From the NCBI GenBank assembly GCA_947044365.1, contig OX345639.1, forward strand, positions 6,815,718 through 6,879,717: 64,000 nucleotides of DNA, written 5' to 3'. Made by a program: the position numbers and the translations under genes. Below are positions 1 through 12,500 of this stretch, in pieces. Source of the DNA: Petrosia ficiformis (lineage: Eukaryota; Porifera; Demospongiae; Haplosclerida; Petrosiidae). The notes under the pieces were generated by a model. It saw only the letters and a list, made by a program, of their open reading frames with translations, did not search any database and was not told the origin of the DNA. How positions within the stretch are numbered: the stretch's first letter is position 1; each line of letters starts with the position of its first letter.

Positions 1-383
1 TTACTCTTTCCTTTTACCATGTTGTAGCTCAGGTATTTATGACCTGTTAATTAAACATATATGTGACATATGGCAGTCACTGAACTTACATATACTCTTT
101 CCTTTTAGTATATTCCATGTTATAGCTCAGTAATTTATAACCTGTTAATTATACATATATGCGACATATGACAGTCACTGAACTTACTCTTTCCTTTTAC
201 CATGTTGTAGCTCAGGTATTTATGACCTGTTAATTAAACATATATGTGACATATGGCAGTCACTGAACTTACATATACTCTTTCCTTTTAGTATATTCCA
301 TGTTGTAGCCCAGGAATTTATAACCTGTTAATTAAACATGTGTGTGGAATATGGCAGTGACTGAACTTACTCTCTCCTTTTAG
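1..383 (+). repeat. Tandem duplicates of a TARBP1 exon's 5' end, dimeric ~183-bp unit
   Basis: Four degenerate copies of the intron-exon boundary of the 384-574 exon precede it, beginning near 3, 95, 187 and 278. Copies 2 and 4 keep the polypyrimidine tract and the acceptor (CTTTTAG then TATATTC). Copies 1 and 3 have lost the AG, so the array is a dimer of period 183. All copies carry the exon-derived string ATAACCTGTTAATTA or a close variant, and all lack ten or more bases present in the real exon, which breaks the frame. Confidence 0.85.
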
Positions 384-3300
384 TATATTGATGAAATCCA
401 TGTTGTAGCTCAGGTCAAAGAAGGAATTTATAACCTGTTAATTAAACATGTATGCGACATATGGCAGTCGAAGTTTCATCATGATCCTGATAGTGTTGTA
501 CAAAGTATAAGGAAAAGAGAGAGCTTGTTGATACAAGCATGTACTTTTGGTCCTATATTTAAGAAGAATTTAAGGTACATCATTGCCTTAATTAAGTTTT
601 TGTAGTTAATTATTTATTCATGAGGGAATAGTCAATTAAATTTATCTTAAAGCATGGATGTAATTACATTATATTACTGAAGTGAAATGTGTTTCAGTTC
701 AACGTGGGGAAACCAAAATTCAACTGGGTATCCCACCTGATGTAGAGCACTGGTCACCATATGTGACTGGTTCTGAGAGGCTTATGGATTAAAATAGAAG
801 CTTCACTAATGTCTTATCTTTTCATTAATACCTTCAGTGAGGCTTGGAGACCTCTATGTGCTTTGCTAGCCTCAGCTAAAGCAAATTTATGGAATCAAAT
901 TGTATACAGTACTAAAAAATGATTTCAATGCATTTTTCTCAAAGATTAATGACTTTAATTGTTAACTTGCTTGTTGTGGCTTTGTCATTTTCTTGATTCA
1001 GATGTCTGATATACCTTTCTAGAGCTAATTTAATGCTCTATTCATGCAAACAAAAAAAAACAATTTTGAAATTTTAATCTATAAGCCTGGTGCTGGTCAC
1101 GTATAATATCATCTTTTTTTCCATTCATCTGTCTACTCAAATCTTAAATTGACCATTCATTTATTCATTCATCTTTTTCTTCATCTATCTATTTGTCCAT
1201 TTATTCATCTATCTATTTGTCCATTTATTCATCTATCTATTTGTCCATTTATTCATCTATCTATTTGTCTGTTAATTCATCTATCTAATCATCCATTTAT
1301 TCATTTATCTATTTGTCCGTTAATTACTGGTAACATTCCACTCATGAATAGTTCCATTTCATAGGATGATCAATGATGTTGATCAATTCATAAAATCACT
1401 GAATGATTCCTGTTCTTCTAATGATATTAAATGGAGGTATGTGGTCGATCACATTTAATTCATTCTGTATGTGTGTGTGTGCATGAAATTAGTATTCAAT
1501 TAACATGTAGTTGTAGTTGTATAAAATATTTTACAGCTCTTGTATATAATTATATAATTCATATAATATATATATATATATATATATTATATTTATATAT
1601 ACATGTATATATATGACTTTATATGTGAAAATCAGTCTTATTGAGATTTTCATAATACAAAGTTGTTTAAGATCAACTGCTTGTTTTTCAGCTGTTTTGT
1701 GCATTCTAGGGAAGGGACTCAGTCAAAAGAAGATAGCTTGTGTGAACTATTTGGTATAGCTGAACAACAATGCAGTATAATATATATATCTAGACACTGA
1801 TGATAATTGACATTAACAACTTCACGAATGTTACACAAGAAATGTTGGGTTTCAGACATGAGATTAAACCAAAGATTAATTTTAATTTATTGTTCACCAC
1901 AGAACCAATCATAGCGATACATAATGTGTCTATGATGTATGTATCAATACAGGGAATGACTCTATTATTCTAATAATGACTGTGTTGTATTTCTCTATGA
2001 TATATGTATCAATACAGGGAATGACTCTATTATTCTAATATGACTGTGTTGTATTTCTCTATGATATATGTATCAATACAGGGAATGACTCTATTATTCT
2101 AATAATGACTGTGTCGTATTTCTCTATGATATATGTATCAATATAGGGAATGACTCTATTAGTGAATGTATTTTTTTTCAGAGATCCAGAAAGTGACATT
2201 CAAGTAAGAGTATATCTACTTTCATTTTTCATGGAGCTGGTTATGGCATCTGACGTGAACTCAGTTTACACGGATGCGTTAATATCCAGTGTGATCGTTA
2301 CTATTACTAATACAGTAAGTGACTTTAGTGTATATAATTATAATAACGAATAATATAATAATTGTGGTAGCCCTTATCAATGAACATGTGTTTTATCTAA
2401 CAATACATGTGTGCAACAATTATCCACACAATAGTCTATAATCATGTGTATTAGTCAATGTTTCTATTCTGCAATTGTCTTATCGGCTCCATCTGTTTTT
2501 GTATATAAGCCATTCCAGGGCTAGTGATCATATCTCTCCTTTTACTTTAGTATTGTACATGTATATAATTATTCTTTCACTTTGATTCAAATAAATCTTG
2601 TCAAATATGACAATACATCTACATACCAGTGTTTTTGATAGGCTCATATTGTGCACCATTGGCCTCTTAATTGGCACTGCACAGTTCTCTCTTTGGGTCA
2701 GATAGCATTAAAATTGATTAAATCTTTGTAAATTGGCTCAAGATCTATTCCAATGGTGCACACTCTAGCCGTTGTTCAGTCAATTTGGCCCCTGCTTCAA
2801 AAGTCTCAAAAACTTTGCTACATGCCTTCAAAACTGTGTTTGCTTATCATAGTATACATGTTGTTGTGTATGCTTCTGTTCCATAAATTTCTTCTGTCTT
2901 TTTATTTTCATCTAGTTGAAGCAAATGACTGAGAATAAACCTCGATACTATGTCAACTCACTTTCTCATCGTGTGAGATTGAGACTTATACAAACACTTT
3001 TGCTTTTTTATCAATGGGCTGATGAGGTTCGAAATATTTACTATTGACTATATTTATGTGTAGTACTTATATGTAGAGCACTGCTCGAATGGTTGTCATG
3101 ACAACGTGGGAATGTTTGGAGACTGATAATCAGTTATCAGTACGTTATGGTATGGAATGGATGACAATACTGCTTTATCATCAGTATCCAACTCTCTGGG
3201 AAGAAACTCTCCTCCCTCAACTGAAAATGGTGACTTTATCCTTATTCAGTTATTCATCCATTCTATTATATATTCTCATATATTTTCTTTCCAACCATCC

Positions 3301-6300
3301 ATCCATTTATCCATCCGTCCATCCATCCATCCATCCATCCATCCATCCATCCATCCATTCATCCATTGATCAAGACAGCTAGTTAGTTAATATTTCACTT
3401 TTTTTTAGAACACTGGGAAGCGATTGAGTAGATTATGTTCTGTATTTACGGTTGCTATGCACTTGGGAAAATGTTTTCAGTCCAAACATGATAAGGTTTA
3501 GAGGATGTTGTTTATGAATTAATTCTTATTTCGCTAGTGTCCTACACTCTTGTTTCTTTCTCTCATTTCCTTTCACTTGTGTACACTGTTGATTTCTCAA
3601 GTACTGTATCTTCTCTCATAGCTCTTCTTGTCTCTTCCTTTCCTACAGTCTTTGTACTATTTCGCTAGTGTCCTTCACTCTTGTTTCTTTCTCTTATTTC
3701 CTTTCACTTGTGTACACTGTTGATTTCTCAAGTACTGTATCTTCTCTCATAGCTCTTCTTGTCTCTTCCTTCCCTACAGTCTTTGTACTATTCTAAAGTT
3801 TTCCCATTAATCTTCCAGTGGTGTCTGTGTCATCATTTTGTTGTTAGATTATATGCTGCTGGTGCAGTATTAGAGATGTGGAAAGATTGTTCACAGCTGC
3901 TCGAGGATCTTCCTCAGTTTGTCTCATTAAAGCAGTATATTGAATTCATAGAACAGTACAGGTAGCAGCTGTTAACAGTATGTAGTACTGCCATAATACC
4001 AATCTATGGTACTTATGTTTGTCCACAAAATTAATTATAGACTTAATTATTATTTGGTTAATGTGAAAATGTTGAAGTGCTTGGTAAATCATAATAGGTA
4101 ACATCCAAGAACAGTGATAGTACTCTAAGTTGGGATGGGCCAAATAATTTATTTCACTTGCATTATATATTAGAGTCCAGGGGTGTGGATACAGCCAGTC
4201 ATGCAGGACATTGTCCGATAAATCTAGTGAATGTCCAAACTGAGCTGTATACAAAGTATATGGGGAGCAGGACAAGGGAGGCCAAAATGTCCGGCAATTG
4301 GCTCACTATTTCCACACCGCTGTTAGAGTCAGACAATATTTCATAGAATCATGATATTTTCTGACATATAATTTCAATTACATTTTTATTTATTTTTTGA
4401 TCAATGTTTGGTTCTAGTGATACTACAAAATCAAGCAAGTTAGAGAATAATGTATTCTTCTCACACTTTCATCCTCTCAATGATTATTGTGTTCAGGTAC
4501 ATATATTACATACACACATTTAAGTACGCATGCTGAGACGTACCTCCCAACTCATACTTGTGCATCTGTAGTAATTCTCATGGAGGAGAATGGAGTGTTA
4601 CATTAGGCAGCTACAAGTGGGATACAAGGGATCCTTCCTCATGTCTATGTTTAAAAAAAGCCTACAACATCTGGTGACTGTAGTGTTGTTTTAGTTTGAT
4701 AATAGTGACCACTTTTAGTTATAGTTATAATATGCCTAGTTTATCAAACCTTTAATCAACTAAAATAGTATTGGGCTTACTAAAAAGGTTTTAGTTTTAT
4801 TTTACTAACTAAAGGTGCCCATTATTGGATAGTTATCGTTTTAATTTGTTAGAGTTATAGCAGTAGACCTGTAATTTAGTTATAGTTTCATTAACTAAAA
4901 GTCAAATTAAAGGGGTTTAGTTAATTATTAACCAATGATACTGGTGTCACCAGTGTTCACTACAGTACAACAATACTGGTGTCACCAGTGTTCACCACAG
5001 TACAACAATACTGGTGTCACCAGTGTTCACCACAGTACAACAATACTGGTGTCACCAGTGTTCACCACAGTACAACTAGCTAGCATTGCCAAATCCAGTA
5101 CTCTTGAGTCAAAAGTTGGTGCTACACAAGCACTGGAGCACCACTTTACTTACTACAATGCTCACAAAGAACATCCTTTAATGTTTATATAGTATAATAT
5201 TTATTTGAGATAACATCTATGTTATAATGTTTCATAATATTGTAATCATGTGAACTCCAAACTATAACTCCAGGGGTGTTAAAAATCAGAATTTATGGTG
5301 CTGTTTATACAGCGCCAGATTAGTATTTGGGCCTGTATCTTCTCCATCACGTGACCTACCAACAAGCAAAAAATTACTGCTTTCATTTGGGTTTACACAC
5401 CAGTCAACATCCCTAAAACATAGAATTAGTAAATGATTTTGATACTGTCAGTGAGTCTGACTCAGAAGATTCAGTAATGCTAGAACTACTCGTACTACCT
5501 GGACATATCATTAGTTGCCATTTTCTCTTAATGATCACATAGCTTGATCAATTAACTAACATATAAATGTTTGCTTACTATAATTATATATAATTATAAT
5601 TCTTGCTAGCAACACCCTTTGCCAATTGCATTACTGGAGTTTGTTTCTGCTGTTTGTGGCTACTGAACACCACTAAGGATTTAATCTCAGTGCCACAGTG
5701 CTAGATGCACACCTCTGTAGTTAGTAACAATGAATATATGATGTAATAACTTTTACCATATTTAGAATTTACTAATAAATTAAAGTGTTTTTTTATACTA
5801 TCTCCACAAATATTATTGCTACTATTAAATTTAGCTAATATTAGTTTTGTCTAAGTAGGTGCTATCAAAACAAATGTGACTTGCGTTTGTGCTGACAATG
5901 AGTATTTATCATTGTGGATCATAAAATTGACTCACGAACAATCATTTGTTTGGACCACTGAATAATAACATTATGACAACATATAAAAAGAATACATAAT
6001 AATTATAGTTATGTAAAAATACAAATCTTCACTTATACATTTTGTACATGTACATGTATGTGTATATTATGTGTGTGTTGTGTCTATAGCTCACTTACTG
6101 ACATACAGGAGGCATGAAGATGATAAAAAGCGTATTTATTAACAAAGAATAAATATGCTTCTTATACTCTTAGTCTTCTCTTTTGGCGGTATGGGTCAGA
6201 ATGTATTGGCTTTGTATAAACAAACAAATTGCTTCTATGTTATCTGAGAAAAATGGTACTTCATATAGCATTATAATGGCCATTATGTGATGTCGCGTAT

Positions 6301-6556
6301 ACATGCTCAAAGATTCTAACTTGCTTTGTTGGAAAGAGGAGTCGTTAAGACAGCCAGTGATGTAAAACCTCTGCTTTGTTAGATGCAGGAAAACTGAAAG
6401 AAGCCAATCCTGGTGGATTTCTTACCCTTTCTGATAGCTTCTAGTATGGTAGAGAAAATATTAGTGAGTGCTTGTTCTTGCCACTTTTTAGGAGTGTATA
6501 TACACCAAGTATGGAAGTCCAGGGGTGTCCAGTTTTTGAGGTACAGCAGGGTCCCA

Positions 6557-6587
<31 letters not shown>

Positions 6588-9500
6588 GACGTTTATGCAA
6601 ACCATTTACAGCAACCCTCCTGAAGGGGGAGTGTCGATAAGAAGGACCAATTGTGAACTTATCCAAAACTCATTTAGCATTGTGTATATACACACAGGTT
6701 GTATGTATGTATACAACTTCAAATATAATTAGTCAATTTGTCATAATCAAATTATCTTAATTGATTATGTAACCTAAACTTTAATTATGTAATGTTTGTT
6801 TTGATTGGAGTAATATTTCATAATCTATGTAAAATAATAAGTAATTAATAATGACCTAATATATACCTGTTGTGATACAAATATTTATATGATACATCAC
6901 ATTTGTTTCTAGTTTATCTTCATTTGTATGTACACTGATTATTGTAGTCAGGTACATACTCATATTTAAGTATGCATGCCGAGACCTCCCTACACAGACT
7001 TATGCATGAATAGAAGTGAAGTCATGTAGGATTAACCATCTTAAAGGTGTTTATAAACTAATGAAGTCCACAGAGAGAGGCAGTGTGGCGTAGTGGTTAG
7101 AGCTTGGGCCTCTTGATTGCAAGGTCAGTGGTTCTAGTTCTGCTTTCGGCATGTTGTTTCCTGGAAGGAGAGCGTTCATCTTTCTGTGGACTTCATGAGC
7201 TTACATACTTGTGCATTTGTATGGAGGAGAAGAATTAGTAAATGGAGTGTTACATTAGGCAGCTATAAATGGGATATAAGGGATCTTCCCTTCTCATGAA
7301 TATGTTAAAAATAAGCCTACAACATAGTTAAGAATAATAACAACCAAATAATACCTGTTGTGATGCAAATATTTATATGACACATCACGTTTGTTTCTAC
7401 ATATCTCATTTGTATGTACACTCAAAAGTTATTATACATATTAAATTTTATTGTTATTATTACGAGCAGTTTTTTTAGTATATGTAATATCATGCATGAG
7501 TGGGAGTGAAATAAAAGATTATTTACACTGATGTTGTGTCTAAAATGGTATTAAAATTTCACAAGGCAAAGTGATTTTTAAAACAACATAATCCATATTT
7601 CATTCACATCAATGCTATCACAGGTCAATCAATATATACTTTATCATAGGGATGTGTAATATGCCCAAAATATCATATATAGCATCATGACATTAATAAT
7701 AATAATTGAGATGCTTATAAAATTTAAATAAGTGTCCTATTTGGTTTTAGTTGTTAACAAATAATAAATGAAATTAGTGAATGTTATACACACTACTAGT
7801 TGTTGCTTTTTGGTATAAACTAGGCAAATTAGAAAAACAAAGTTTTCACAATATTGAACTGATATTTTGATACATTGATACTAGTGTTATTTTAGTTTGA
7901 TAATTCTGAAGTTATATATAGTTATAGTATGTCACAATTTTAGTTATAGTAATTAACTAAAACAATTTTAGGCTTACTAAAAGGGTTTTAGTTTTATTTA
8001 ACTCAAAGTGCCCATTATTGGCCAATTTTCATTTTAGTTAGTTATAATTGGGGTTTATGGTATAAACCATAGTTTAATGCATGTGTTGTGCTTGTGGCAT
8101 TCATCTAATTAGGTAGACAGGTGTGCATGTAGTCAGGCTGATTAGGTATATATATAGTCATGTGAGGAAGACACAGTTTAAAGGCTAAGTAGGTGCCATG
8201 GTGTTGATCAGTCTGGTGCATTTGATCACAATGAAGTGCTCAAACAAGTAGTGATTATTCCCATGTGCAGGTCAGGTGCACATAGTCAACTGAGGTAGCA
8301 TATAAGGAAGCTCTTGCCAGCACAAGTTCACTTTGTACTGAATTGCTGTAATCTGTGTGCAATCATTAAATTACCCACCCATATCCCACCACTTATTTTA
8401 TAATTATCATGCTACATTAATCATTCCGGGCTGGCGATACCCCCTGCGGGGCTTATCCCCACAACAGGCTTGCAGGCAAAGACAAGCGTCTTTTGCCAAG
8501 GCCTGGGGACCCCGGGGGGATGCCTGTCGGCCCCCAACTTTCAGGCAAAGAAAAATTAACAATAATATGGTGTTTAAATTAATAATAATAATAATGGGCA
8601 AAACAATCATCATTCAAAGGCATATAAACCACAAGATGAAACTTCTCCACTAATGGTGCTATAGTTAGGTTGCATTAATTATTGCAGTGGACCTGTAGTT
8701 CAGTTATAGTTTAGTTAACCAAAAGTCATAATGCTTTACTAAAAAGGGTTTTAGTTTTAGTTATAGTAAACTAAAACAAAACTAAAACAATACTAAATTT
8801 GATACATATGTACATGTATTGCACTTCACTACTTCATTGTCAGTCTTTGTATTTATAGTATTTGTATTTAAGTGCTTATAGGATGTTGCTTATTCACAAT
8901 ATTCTCATTAATGTTTTCTATCAACTTGACAAAAATCACTGCCAAGCAGACTTCAATCCTGGTAATTGTAGATACGATTGCAGTGCAAGAATATAGAGCA
9001 AATGAATGTTGCATGACCCTCTCCTAATTGTCATATTATTATAATCATTATGCTATAATTATGGGCGGGGTGTTACATGAAACTTTTGTCAGCTTTATAA
9101 CTTTCGAAGTATACATGTTCAAAGATTCTAACTTGCTTTGTTTGAAAGAGGAGTTGTTGAGACAGCCACACCTAGAGGATTTCTTACCTTGAGTGCTCGT
9201 TCTTGCCACTTTGCAGGAGTATATACACGTCAAGTATGGAAGTCTAGGAGTGTCCAGTTTTTGAGGCACAGCGGGGTCACACAGACACACAGACAGACAT
9301 TTTTCCAAATCATTTACAAACCCTCCCAAAGGGGGAGGGTCAATTAGGCCATTTTAACTATTAGGGAATGCGGCTGAGCTCAATTGTGCTCTTGTATCAA
9401 CAGCAACAGTACTGCTGATTCAAAGAGACAGCAGACCTCTAATTTCAGTAGCTGATAATTTCATTACAAGATTTGAGTGATGCAACAGATGATCCTGTTT

Positions 9501-12500
9501 TCCCAGGCATTATGTCTAATACTCTCCATGGTTACGGCACGTCTCAACTCCTTATGCATCGATATTTTACTATTAATGAATGACGTAGTATGTTAAGTTC
9601 ATTATATCCATCCAGTATTTGGCAGTAGAGGGTAAATATTTAGAATTGGAAGAGGCCGAGAAGTAGAATTATGAATTAGAAATTAAATCAGGGCTAACAA
9701 AATTGAATTAGTTCAATTCCCTGTTGGTAATATAATTAAATCAAGTTGTTTTAATGCATACTTACATCTGGTTTATATACACAGTTTTACAGTCAAACGA
9801 ATTGTTTATTATATACCGTAAATAGTTCAATACTTCAATAGCTCAATATGTTATATACCGTAAATAGTTCAATAGTCAATAGTTCAATATGTTATATACT
9901 GTAAATACTTCAATAGTCAATAGTTCAATATTTTTGTACATTTTGATGATATTACATCACTCCTAGCCACTGTGTCTGTAATAAAGATTGATGATGAAGT
10001 CTATTTACATTCACAATGTCCTCTACACCAGGATGTGATGACTTTATTATTAATATTATTAGGTTAATATGTTTATATTAAATTAGTAATTTCCCTCACC
10101 TGCATAGTGCATATGCAGAGTGGAGGGTTACCATAATCATATTTTGTACATGTACTGGTATGTGTATAATTATTGCTATACTAGTGAAATAACAGCCTTT
10201 GGCCGTCATTTCACTAGGTCCTCGTAAAGTCATAATGTGTTATAGTCATAAAATAGATTAATGATTATAAATTATTAGAAATTATGAAGATGAAAGAGTA
10301 ATCATGAATGACAAAAATGAAGAATAAACAACAATGCACAAATGCTCATCTTATCCCTCTTCAATAGAGGTGCCATTATGATACATGTATGTAGGCATGA
10401 GAGAATTAGGAAAACTGAAAAGATTAGGACAACTAAGGATTGAACCTCAAGACCTTCTGATAAGTCAAGTACTCTTACCATCTGAGCCATCATTTTGCTA
10501 ATTCTCTCATACCTGCATATCATAATGATTACAGTAACCTGAATCATACAGTATACATTATACATGTACCCATACAGTAGAGAACTATAGAAAGTCAACA
10601 TACATGTACAGCAACTGAATAACAGTAGTACTGTCTACAGTACATATTAACTGTGTTGATAATACTGTCTTACAGTACACTACAGTGCATTAAACTGTAC
10701 ACTACAGTACATTAAACAGTACACTTACAGTAAGTGTGAACTTAGTTAGAGTACACTGTACGCGGGCGAGGGTTAAATATGCCTTGCATAGCAATCAATC
10801 TTGCATTTAATATAATAGGTGATTTTTCAAATTTTACCTGCTCTGACAAATGTTCTTGAGGAAGAATGGATACAAGTGGAAACATTTCAGAATGCATCAC
10901 TCATTTGGTCAAATGACTCTCTGTCTCTACCAATGTTGTGTACTAGTAGAACAATTTTAGATCTTTATGAGAAGAATTTGAGACCATCAGAAAAGTCTGG
11001 TCAGGAGACTGTACAGCAATTGGAAATAGATCAGGTATGTATTATGTACAGTATATGTCATAAAATGTCACCATACACTGCAGTAATTACTGAGTAGTTT
11101 CATTTTCACACTGCAGTAGTTCAGTAGTTTTAACAGTTATTGCTGACACTAAGTTACCGTCTGCAGCCATTATGCATGTACGTATATCTGAATTGCAAAT
11201 TTTGTTTGGATAATTATATGTATAATGTTTTATTACTTCATTGATTGGTATAACTTGTACTGTTTGTAGACAACAAAACTGATTATCAAAAATGTATAAT
11301 TAATTTTGTGGTGTAGAATATGCACAGCTTCATTATGTTTCATACAGATGGAACTTTCATCTGAAATACAAGATGGTGGTAATGTTCAGAAAAAGATAAC
11401 TCCTTGGACCAACTCTTCTGAGATATTGAAGGAGTTATTCCCAGAGGTTCATCCTTCTTCAAATGTTGGAAAGAAACATGGAGGATTGATTTTGGTTGCT
11501 TCATTATTGCACAAACCTCCAAATCTAGGAGGTATACATATAATTGCATGTGCACACACATAATGTGTTAGCAAGTCTGAAGTACTGCCTTATGTAACCT
11601 CAGGGCTTTTCAATGTATGTGATCTTGCTTGCCCTAGCCCTATGTATGAAAGAAGAATGTACTGCATGTATCATACTGCCTTATGTAACCTCAGGGCTTT
11701 TCAATGTATGTGATCTTGCTTGCCCTAGCCCTATGTATGAAAGAAGAATGTACTGCATGTATCATACTGCCTTATGTAACCTTAGGGCTTTTCAATGTAT
11801 GTGAGCTTGCTTGCCCTATCCCTATGTATGAAAGAAGAATGTACTGCATGTCATACTGCCTTATGTAACCTCAGGGCTTTTCAATGTATGTGAACTGACT
11901 TGCCCTAGCCCTAGCCCTATGTATGAGCTCACTCTGATACACTCAAAAGCTAATATTGTATCACGATATTGACAATATATCGATACGTATTGCACATCAT
12001 TAATCAACAACCATGTTCTGTTGGTCTTAGATTTTTAGGGCTAACATGTACTCTAACTGATACAGAATACAACGAAGTCACAGATACAATGTCATATCTT
12101 GATGAAACGAATGTGCTCACTGGCTGAGCTATCTGACCTGAAATATATGGTTGCCATAGTAACATACCATCTCTGTTCTCTGTCAATCTCTCTCTCTCTA
12201 TGCAATGGGCGTGTGTAATGTTTGTTGGCCACGATCATTGTATGACCATCATTCCACAGTTTTAACACAATTAGCCGCCCACATTACAGGGAAATATGAA
12301 CATTCTAACACTCATATACTGTACACATGTGTACATTACGTCACACTTGTACTTGTAATTATACACATGTGGGCACCTTTGTACATACTTGGAGCAGTGG
12401 TAATAACATTAGTGGACAATGTATAACAATGTTACGAAAATACATATGTGCAATCAAATTATTTACGTACATCTACACTTTTCTTTATAGTATATAGTAG

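Larger units (their letters stand above)
384..11034 (+). other. TARBP1: TARBP1 exons of the HEAT-like N-terminal region
   Basis: Exon coordinates: 384-574, 1365-1436, 1692-1753, 2184-2314, 2916-3026, 3077-3229, 3409-3495, 3780-3961, 4418-4496, 10819-11034. Phases out of each exon are 2, 2, 1, 0, 0, 0, 0, 2, 0, 0. The acceptor of exon 2184 reads ..cagag with the second AG used, because that keeps the frame ([13 protein letters not shown]). The exon at 3077 has a weak partner donor (gttcga at 3027). The last exon ([20 protein letters not shown]) matches the human segment just before the methyltransferase linker. Confidence 0.85.

Noticed and set aside
697..790. Possible extra TARBP1 exon ([20 protein letters not shown])
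   Set aside because: The 384-574 and 1365-1436 exons join in phase and match TARBP1 directly. Including this piece breaks the frame and it ends in a stop.
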